Source of the DNA: Paraescarpia echinospica
Taxonomy: Eukaryota > Annelida > Polychaeta > Sabellida > Siboglinidae
Assembly: GCA_020002185.1 (NCBI GenBank)
Contig: CM034543.1
Coordinates: forward strand, 347,501-411,500
Reading direction: 5' to 3'
Length of the DNA stretch: 64,000 nucleotides
Both the position numbers and the translations under genes were made by a program. The notes below the pieces were generated by a model. It was not told the origin of the DNA and did no database searches. It saw only the letters and a list, made by a program, of their open reading frames with translations. This document shows, piece after piece, positions 55,732 to 64,000 of this stretch. Every line of letters begins with the position of its first letter. Positions within the stretch are counted from its first letter, which is position 1.

Positions 55732-56613
55732 AGTAGCTTGGGGCATAACGCCCAGTTTTTTGGGACATCGAATACCAGAAAAAATCCTTTGGGTATACAA
55801 GGTTTATTGTCTCTTGATGATCTAGTCCATTATCCTCGCGTTGATGTTCTTTTGTAATTGCGTACCATCTGGAGTGAGAAAAGGGCGTTTACCTTATAGT
55901 ATTTCAATATATTTTAGATTGTTGATTGAACCGTTTATAAATTATATCTTTATTAGTCAAGTTAGCTAAAATAATTGTAGATTATAGACTCAGCCAGTGC
56001 CATAACATATAATATAAATGACGTCTATCACATAGATACATTATTAAGGTCTAGATTGATTATGTCCTGTATTTTTATTATAGCATCTCTAATATAATTT
56101 AACATAAATGTTTATAATTATATAAATATATGTATATATTACGAATATTTATTAACATAATCGGAGTAACATATGTTTTGGAAGGTCATGGGGCATAACG
56201 CGCACACTGTGCGTTTTGCCCCTATTATGTTTGGCCTTTTCGCCCCACATGTGCTATATTATAATGTCTTCATTTAAATATTACTCTCATATATCGCCCG
56301 TAACTTATACATTTATACAACTACTATATGTACGTTTGTTTATGCTATGCATTAACATCTTTGTTATGGGTTCCCGCGGTTACTGTATAAAATCTTACTT
56401 TGGTAGGAACAACTGTTATAATCCCGAAGCAATTTTTTTACTGCGAACAGCTTACCGTGCGTTTTACTTCTGCTGTAATCTCTGTTGCGCCAAATACGAA
56501 TGTTCATATATGTGGCTCCATCTGGCAATCTCGAAATTGTTATTTTCGAGCCTTGTAGTTAGATAGGGGGTGGGCGTTATGCCCCAAAACTGGGCGTTAT
56601 GCCCCAAGCTACT
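55732..56613. mobile_element. 882-bp TIR element with GGGGCATAACGC motifs
   Basis: Left end AGTAGCTTGGGGCATAACGC followed by CCAGTTTT; the right end is its inverted copy with the same 28-bp core (56586-56613). The subterminal GGGGCATAACGC is repeated at about 56188 and, inverted, at 56572-56585. The interior is AT-rich, with a short frame (56216-56566) that shows no domain. Copy 1 lacks the element. No clear target duplication is visible, so the superfamily is not assigned. Confidence 0.8.
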
Positions 56614-56849
56614 CTATGCCATAATCGTAAAATGACGATCATCTTGAAAAATGACGGCCATCTTAAGAAAAATTGTATATGCAACAAAAAACCATGTCAT
56701 TGGCTTAGTTGTAAAATATTCAAACTTAACATCTACATGTCTAAAAGGTAATCGATTATTACATTCGATTTGTTACAGAGCTACGTCGGAACACTGGTGG
56801 TGGCTCAGTCGTGTCTCTATCGTACCGGGAGTAAGTGCCTCAATATATG

Positions 56850-57015
56850 CCCTTACAATGTTGTATATCAATTCACTTTGTAGTGCAGGAAATATGTACC
56901 TCAATACATGTCGTTACAATGTTATGTATCAATTCACTTTGCGTACAGGAAGTAAATACCTCGATACAATGTTATGTATCAATTCACTTTGTAGTACAAG
57001 AAGTAAGTACCTCAA
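56850..57015 (+). repeat. ~62-bp tandem repeat, copy 2 (about three units)
   Basis: Counterpart of 21848-22215, with ACAATGTTATGTATCAATTC and GAAGTAAGTACCTCAATACA. Fewer units than copy 1. Confidence 0.85.
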
Positions 57016-57274
57016 TACAGGTTTTTTCGTAGCATTATTGAGCTTTTCCAGCATTTTACACTCACATAAAAACTGCAATAACGTAAAAATTACTCAACAT
57101 TTCTTCTAATACCCAGTTATAAAATTTCATAAAACGAAAGAAATTATTTGACTTTGCCGAATCCCGAAATATTAAAATCCCAAAATTTTAAATTGCAGTA
57201 AGGTGAACAATCTCCAAAGTGTATTGGTACATCCAGCTGTATATGTGGAGATCGTATTATTATTATCTTTAAAG

Positions 57275-57588
57275 TAAAAATTATTCTTGTTCAGTCCTCA
57301 GGTCTGCTCTAAGCACTTTACACATTACTCCTTGGCAGATCCGTTCAATCGAACACCATCTCGACTTCTCTGGGAAGCATCCAGCAACGCTGCAATTAAT
57401 GCGCGAACACTATTCGTACACAAATATACACCACTGTCTATAGCAAGGTACTCATTCATACAGCTGAGTGAACCGGAGCAACGTAGAATGAACGAACTTG
57501 CCCAAGGTTCGACACCGCAGAATAGGATTCGAACCCAGGTTCTCTCAGTTGACAGTCCGTAGCTCTATCCACTGCACCACCGCGCTCC
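57275..57588 (-). mobile_element. tRNA-derived SINE, copy in duplicate 2
   Basis: Same position and orientation within the duplicate as 22500-22800. The head CGCGGTGGTGCAGTGGATAG (from 57588) and the B box GGTTCGAATCC at 57525-57540 are kept, so this copy has an intact-looking internal Pol III promoter. Confidence 0.88.
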
Positions 57589-58093
57589 ACTTTACGATGA
57601 CATAAACAACATTAAATTCCACCGATGCAATATCTGGCAGGTCCTACAGCCTTTTGAAATGTAGACCCTCAAGATTCCCATCCCAGCGGGTGAAATAAAA
57701 AATAGTCCAACTCTCAACATACTAATTTTATGCTGTCATTTTTCTATTGCAGTTCGACGGGAATCAACTTTCAATTGGATCCTAGAAGGATGGTTCGAGG
57801 GTGGTTCGCATCCCTTTGGTAAAAAGGCAAAACAAGCCAAGGGGTGAGAAAAACCTAGTCTCGCTTAACCAACTCTCGCCTGGCACCGTGACTTCGCAGA
57901 AAAAAAGAGAATCTGGTGACAGATACCCATATGACTGTTGCCGTCAGAAGACGTCACTTTATTTCGGCGAGAGAGCCTGTAGCTTCGTGTACAATGGGAC
58001 ATCTCGATTTTTTTTCCTTTTAACCCGTGTGGTGGCGCGTCGATACTATCAAGTACAGTGCATACTGAATCGTGGCGGCGGCCGGTGGCAATT

Positions 58094-59083
58094 ATGAAAA
58101 ACTAGCAGGCGCTTTTAAGCCACGCCACATTTGCTGATCATTGGTCCGCCTAAAAAATAAACACGGATGCGCGCGTATGTACGTTTGTTTTTCTTTGGGC
58201 GCCCATTTGCGAAGTCGAATGTTTAATATTTAGCAAATATTAAGAACATTGTCGTATTGCGAATTATGCATTGGAGTGAAGTTTTTAGATTAAGTTGTCT
58301 AATCATATTGTAGGTACCGCCTTTGTATCGCTATGCATTGTGTACATCTAAGACTTCTAGGTGCGTTGTGCACTGAGAATTTTAATATGCGCTACACCAC
58401 AGCCTACACCCTTTTCAAAAAATCTGACGTTTTAATACTGTTGTATCCTTAGCGGTGATAGATACGCCATTCTTAAGAACATTGACCCAAATGTTAACAC
58501 ATACTCGTATACAGATGACATGGTATTTACCTGTTTAATTTACAATTAATACTGTGATTATGTTCTTTTTCTGTGCACGGACAAACCACTACGTCCATGA
58601 CAATGTTGTGTAGTCTACTCGCCAGGCTTCGTTCTGATAAGTTATAAATAACTACCAGTACATGAGTATAATGCATACTCATCAACTAGGACAGACAGAT
58701 AAAGCATAACAATCTGATGTATACAAGTTATTATTATTATATAATTATTGTTGTACAAGATAGCTAAACAATACGCATTCTGTGATGTTTCAATCGATTA
58801 ATTCACAATAAATCACTTAAGTCGTCAAAACTGTGTAAATATTAATTAGTAAACGAGTGTGTCAACGAAGTGTTTAACTAATGTTGAGATTCCATCCAAC
58901 TACAGTAGCACTAGCATTGCTATTATGTACTATAACAAATAAACAATACTTTTTAAAAAGTACTATAGTTCGATACACGACAAAATGAAATGCGCGTGAC
59001 ACAAGCGACAGACGCGCCCTGCCCCTAGTAACCAATCGCGAGCTCGCTGGGCGTGGTTTAAAAGCGCCTGTTAGTTTGTTCAT
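58094..59083. mobile_element. ~990-bp TIR element
   Basis: Left end ATGAAAAACTAGCAGGCGCT then TTTAAGCCACGCC; right end inverted ATGAACAAACTAACAGGCGC then TTTTAAACCACGCC. ATTGGT follows in both arms. Absent from copy 1, where GAATCTACGCAGCG continues directly. TGAATC occurs near both junctions (about 58066 and 59086), but outside the paired ends, so the exact target duplication is unresolved. The AT-rich interior has no supported gene; the 58874-59215 minus frame is not recognised. Confidence 0.7.
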
Positions 59084-59240
59084 AAGTGAATCACAAATGC
59101 GTGTGCCGGTCACGTAGTGGTTGGTGTAGATGGTAGACGTAGTATATGGATGACCCTTACGTTTGAAATCAATGAAAATAAGCCATGATTTCCAATATTT
59201 AAGGAATGACAACAAATCTGAATTTGTTGTAAGCTACATT

Positions 59241-59744
59241 CTTAGTCTGGTGGCCAAGTCCAGAATGTGTTACTTTCGTAGGGCATGGGATGTCACTTGT
59301 GAAAATGTGTTTCTTGGCTTGGCTGCCATCTTGAAAAATGGCCACCAAATCCAATGTCCTCATATAATAATAACTACTAATTAAAGATGGCGCCCGTCAA
59401 AGCCTATAATTCCCCTATCTTAAGAACGGCGTAATCTACAGCCATGTGGTTAACGTCCAGATATATTTTCAGTTAAGGCGATTACAAATATATACTACAT
59501 TAATATGTCCGCCATTTTTAAAGATGGCGCCCGTCAAAGTTCATTATTCCTGTATCTTAAGAACGACGTAACCCAGAACAACCTAGTTGATGCCAAACAT
59601 TTTTCAGAGGCGACTATTTCAAATATACTGCTTTTGTCCTTCGCCAACATTCGCTTACGGCTCAAGATCATGGAAGACAATTACTGGAGGAGTTTGTGGA
59701 CAAGTGAATAAAGACTTCAATCGTTAGCATCCATGAAAGATTGC
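59241..59744. other. Non-coding with a ~65-bp direct repeat
   Basis: AAGATGGCGCCCGTCAAAG followed by TATCTTAAGAACGRCGTAA occurs at about 59384-59432 and 59521-59569. The repeated AAGATGGCGCC resembles a YY1-type site. The 59505-59711 frame overlaps it and has no known domain. Confidence 0.45.
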
Positions 59745-62700
59745 CAAAGAACAACAACAAGACATTTGCTTCATTAAGGAAGGTGGTCCAAATGGGTGAC
59801 AGAAAAGGGAAGTCAGTTGCTGCAAAGGCAGACCGTGAGTCGTTTGGCCACGTAGCAGCCCAAACTCGCCACGAAGCGTGATGTCTTTAGCTATGAGCTA
59901 TCAGCGGTGCAGTGGTCGTTAGATGATGCCAGTCGACAATTGCTCACGGGGGATAAAGCAAAGTATTGTATGTGGTCACGGAAAAACCACTACATGGAAA
60001 GTGTACATAAATTATGAAAGTCCACTAGCAGGCCTCTCTGATCTTGGCATATTTCCAATAAGCAAAGCAACTGAAGCGTTAGTAGAACAGTTCGTAGTCC
60101 ATTTATATGAAAAGAATTCTTCCCTGGGGGTAAATGAACTACGCTATCAGATGTTCTCCAAGAAACAAAGCAGCACAGAAGACTTGCCACCCACAAAGGA
60201 TGCACTACATCATTCCAAGAAACACAGCAGCACAGAAGACTTGCCACCCACAAAGGATGCACTACATCATTCCAAGAAACACAGCAGCACAGAAGACTTG
60301 CCACCCACAAAGGATGCACTACATCATTCCAAGAAACACAGCAGCACAGAAGACTTGCCACCCACAAAGGATGCACTACATCATTCCAAGAAACACAGCA
60401 GCACAGAAGACTTGCCACCCACAAAGGATGCACTACATCATTCCAAGAAACACAGCAGCACAGAAGACTTGCCACCCACAAAGGATGCACTACATCATTC
60501 CAAGAAACACAGCAGCACAGAAGACTTGCCACCCACAAAGGATGCACTACATCATTCCAAGAAACACAGCAGCACAGAAGACTTGCCACCCACAAAGGAT
60601 GAACTACATCATTCCAAGAAACACAGCAGCACAGAAGACTTGCCACCCACAAAGGATGAACTACATCATTCCAAGAAACACAGCAGCACAGAAGACTTGC
60701 CACCCACAAAGGATGAACTACATCATTCCAAGAAACACAGCAGCACAGAAGACTTGCCACCCACAAAGGATGCACTACATCATTCCAAGAAACACAGCAG
60801 CACAGAAGACTTGCCACCCACAAAGGATGCACTACATCATTCCAAGAAACACAGCAGCACAGAAGACTTGCCACCCACAAAGGATGCACTACATCATTCC
60901 AAGAAACACAGCAGCACAGAAGACTTGCCACCCACAAAGGATGCACTACATCATTCCAAGAAACACAGCAGCACAGAAGACTTGCCACCCACAAAGGATG
61001 CACTACATCATTCCAAGAAACACAGCAGCACAGAAGACTTGCCACCCACAAAGGATGCACTACATCATTCCAAGAAACACAGCAGCACAGAAGACTTGCC
61101 ACCCACAAAGGATGCACTACATCATTCCAAGAAACACAGCAGCACAGAAGACTTGCCACCCACAAAGGATGAACTACATCATTCCAAGAAACACAGCAGC
61201 ACAGAAGACTTGCCACCCACAAAGGATGCACTACATCATTCCAAGAAACACAGCAGCACAGAAGACTTGCCACCCACAAAGGATGCACTACATCATTCCA
61301 AGAAACACAGCAGCACAGAAGACTTGCCACCCACAAAGGATGCACTACATCATTCCAAGAAACACAGCAGCACAGAAGACTTGCCACCCACAAAGGATGA
61401 ACTACATCATTCCAAGAAACACAGCAGCACAGAAGACTTGCCACCCACAAAGGATGAACTACATCATTCCAAGAAACACAGCAGCACAGAAGACTTGCCA
61501 CCCACAAAGGATGCACTACATCATTCTAAGAAACACAGCAGCACAGAAGACTTGCCACCCACAAAGGATGCACTACATCATTCCAAGAAACACAGCAGCA
61601 CAGAAGACCTGCCACCCACAAAGGATGCACTACATCATTCCAAGAAACACAGCAGCACAGAAGACTTGCCACCCACAAAGGATGAACTACATCATTCCAA
61701 GAAACACAGCAGCACAGAAGACTTGCCACCCACAAAGGATGCACTACATCATTCCAAGAAACACAGCAGCACAGAAGACTTGCCACCCACAAAGGATGCA
61801 CTACATCATTCCAAGAAACACAGCAGCACAGAAGAATTCCACCCACAAAGGATGCACTACATCATTCCAAGAAACACAGCAGCACAGAAGACTTGCCACC
61901 CACAAAGGATGCACTACATCATTCCAAGAAACACAGCAGCACAGAAGACTTGCCACCCACAAAGGATGCACTACATCATTCCAAGAAACACAGCAGCACA
62001 GAAGACTTGCCACCCACAAAGGATGAACTACATCATTCCAAGAAACACAGCAGCACAGAAGACTTGCCACCCACAAAGGATGAACTACATCATTCCAAGA
62101 AACACAGCAGCACAGAAGACTTGCCACCCACAAAGGATGCACTACATCATTCTAAGAAACACAGCAGCACAGAAGACTTGCCACCCACAAAGGATGCACT
62201 ACATCATTCCAAGAAACACAGCAGCACAGAAGACCTGCCACCCACAAAGGATGCACTACATCATTCCAAGAAACACAGCAGCACAGAAGACTTGCCACCC
62301 ACAAAGGATGCACTACATCATTCCAAGAAACACAGCAGCACAGAAGACTTGCCACCCACAAAGGATGCACTACATCATTCCAAGAAACACAGCAGCACAG
62401 AAGACTTGCCACCCACAAAGGATGCACTACATCATTCCAAGAAACACAGCAGCACAGAAGACTTGCCACCCACAAAGGATGCACTACATCATTCCAAGAA
62501 ACACAGCAGCACAGAAGACTTGCCACCCACAAAGGATGCACTACATCATTCCAAGAAACACAGCAGCACAGAAGACTTGCCACTCACAAAGGATGAACTA
62601 CATCATTCCAAGAAACACAGCAGCACAGAAGACTTGCCACCCACAAAGGATGCACTACATCATTCCAAGAAACACAGCAGCACAGAAGACTTGCCACCCA

Positions 62701-63701
62701 CAAAGGATGAACTACATCATTCCAAGAAACACAGCAGCACAGAAGACTTGCCACCCACAAAGGATGCACTACATCATTCCAAGAAACACAGCAGCACAGA
62801 AGACTTGCCACCCACAAAGGATGAACTACATCATTCCAAGAAACACAGCAGCACAGAAGACTTGCCACCCACAAAGGATGAACTACATCATTCCAAGAAA
62901 CACAGCAGCACAGAAGACTTGCCACCCACAAAGGATGCACTACATCATTCCAAGAAACACAGCAGCACAGAAGACTTGCCACCCACAAAGGATGCACTAC
63001 ATCATTCCAAGAAACACAGCAGCACAGAAGACTTGCCACCCACAAAGGATGCACTACATCATTCCAAGAAACACAGCAGCACAGAAGACTTGCCACCCAC
63101 AAAGGATGAACTACATCATTCCAAGAAACACAGCAGCACAGAAGACTTGCCACCCACAAAGGATGAACTACATCATTCCAAGAAACACAGCAGCACAGAA
63201 GACTTGCCACCCACAAAGGATGCACTACATCATTCCAAGAAACACAGCAGCACAGAAGACTTGCCACCCACAAAGGATGCACTACATCATTCCAAGAAAC
63301 ACAGCAGCACAGAAGACTTGCCACCCACAAAGGATGCACTACATCATTCCAAGAAACACAGCAGCACAGAAGACTTGCCACCCACAAAGGATGAACTACA
63401 TCATTCCAAGAAACACAGCAGCACAGAAGACTTGCCACCCACAAAGGATGCACTACATCATTCCAAGAAACACAGCAGCACAGAAGACTTGCCACCCACA
63501 AAGGATGAACTACATCATTCCAAGAAACACAGCAGCACAGAAGACTTGCCACCCACAAAGGATGAACTACATCATTCCAAGAAACACAGCAGCACAGAAG
63601 ACTTGCCACCCACAAAGGATGCATTTCATCATCACCTCCCCAGGGTCAACTTCCAAGTTGTAGTGTGGCAACATGCACATGTACCTAAACCAGCTAGATA
63701 G
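59745..63701 (+). pseudogene. Decayed relative of the FEN/PIN-like gene family, expanded internally by a 19-codon repeat
   Basis: 59745-59880 reads LPKNNNKTFASLRKVVQMGD and KADRESFGHVAAQ; then, after a frameshift, DVFSYELSAVQWSL (about 59882-59925). These match an internal part of multi-copy invertebrate proteins related to the gene at 40225-42214. The nuclease-like core is missing: the next conserved part starts GHGKTTTWKVYIN (from about 59977) and continues EQFVVHLYEKNSS, LRYQMFSKKQSSTEDLPPTK. The family then has a single LPPT segment. Here that segment is repeated about 61 times before HHHLPRVNFQVVVWQHAHVP and a stop at 63701. A one-base deletion near 61831 shifts the frame, so the ORF from 59923 ends at 63663 in a different frame. 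The ATG at 59923 is probably not a true start. Confidence 0.7.
60165..63630 (+). repeat. 57-bp coding-derived minisatellite, about 61 units
   Basis: Unit encodes KKHSSTEDLPPTKDALHHS. Units differ mainly at one site, GATGCACTAC versus GATGAACTAC (Ala/Glu). Rare variants CATTCTAAG (61524, 62150) and GACCTGCCA (about 61606, 62232) recur 626 bp apart, which is 11 units minus the one-base deletion. An 11-unit block was therefore duplicated. The unit lacks stops in all plus frames and in a minus frame, giving long spurious ORFs, including a Cys-rich minus-strand one (59990-61516). Confidence 0.97.
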
Positions 63702-64000
63702 GTGAATGAAAGGCTTTGACGGTCGCCATCATCACATATCAATCGGCAAAGGTAAAATTTTATATTTTTAAAACCGCTGTCCATAAACCTATACACAAAC
63801 ATAAATATATATGCCCTATATGATCTAGTTGCTAAAATATGGTGATATTTGTATTGACGACCGTTATCTTTAAAACATGGCGGATATGGATGTCCCAGAA
63901 GTTCAAATTTAAAATATTTGAAATCCTTGACCCATAAAACCTACAAATTTACACCAGAAACATGGTTTTAGTTGACGCAGTTATTATTATAATGAGGACA
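63702..64000. other. Non-coding to window end
   Basis: AT-rich sequence with AAAACATGGCGGATATGGAT near 63875; no gene supported. Confidence 0.4.

Larger units (their letters stand above)
47586..59240 (+). repeat. Long duplicated segment, copy 2
   Basis: Direct copy of 17386-23420. Matching blocks are 47586-48947, 53705-54392, 55343-55625, 56815-58085 and 59110-59240. Between them lie elements absent from copy 1: the foldback element (48948-53700), unassigned sequence (54393-55342), a TIR element (within 55626-56814) and another TIR element (within 58086-59109). Copy 1 instead has a LINE inside the MITE. Confidence 0.85.

Noticed and set aside
59990..61516. 508-codon Cys-rich minus-strand ORF
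   Set aside because: It is the complement of the 57-bp array; length comes from a stop-free unit divisible by three. No independent domain or start context.
59923..63663. Single intact 1246-residue protein
   Set aside because: The frame changes at a one-base deletion near 61831, the upstream family sequence lies partly in other frames, and the ATG falls inside conserved sequence, so it is treated as a pseudogene with an expanded repeat.

Overview
The window is eukaryotic, and almost certainly metazoan. It carries non-LTR retrotransposons with apurinic-endonuclease and reverse-transcriptase domains, a tRNA-derived SINE, cut-and-paste transposons with THAP, MADF and Harbinger-type domains, GT-AG bounded exon-like segments, microsatellites and very abundant minisatellites. 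No bacterial operons, Shine-Dalgarno signals or CRISPR arrays are visible. The repeat families (CR1/L2/RTE LINEs, TTAA elements, SWIM-YqaJ-PHD genes, CXC-domain genes) suggest an invertebrate, such as a cephalochordate, hemichordate or lophotrochozoan. The sequence alone does not name the species.

Layout. 1-2.6 kb: an inverted repeat, then a 60-bp tandem array that looks derived from the 3' end of a CR1-like LINE. 3-10 kb: two decayed RTE-type LINE fragments, an inverted CR1-like fragment, a truncated SINE and dispersed repeats. 12.6-17.4 kb: a complete L2-like retrotransposon with an intact 1052-codon ORF, inserted into an 84-bp exon-like segment whose uninterrupted copy lies at 31.4 kb. 17.4-23.4 kb and 47.6-59.2 kb: two direct copies of one long segment, differing by nested insertions (a CR1-like LINE in copy 1; a 4.75-kb foldback-type element and smaller inverted-repeat elements in copy 2). 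24-26.4 kb: three minisatellites. 27-28.1 kb: a third CR1-like fragment. 32.7-36.4 kb: two decayed, convergent genes, a THAP-DDE transposase and a SWIM-YqaJ-PHD protein. 36.9-38.7 kb: a 71-bp array, a MADF exon and a Harbinger transposase fragment. 40.2-42.2 kb: a broken CXC-domain gene with motifs that resemble a FEN/PIN-like nuclease. 42.2-47.4 kb: a 55-bp satellite. 59.7-63.7 kb: a decayed relative of the CXC-domain gene in which one 19-codon stretch has expanded to about 61 copies.

The window is best read as a nest of mobile elements and gene-derived satellites. Only the L2-like ORF is clearly intact. Because the window holds paired filled and empty sites, several insertion boundaries and target duplications can be read directly: 6 bp AACCTT for the L2-like element, 4 bp TGCA for the foldback element and TTAA for a MITE family. 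Host-gene evidence is limited to exon-like pieces: an 84-bp phase-symmetric exon and a cysteine/histidine zinc-motif exon present in both long duplicates.
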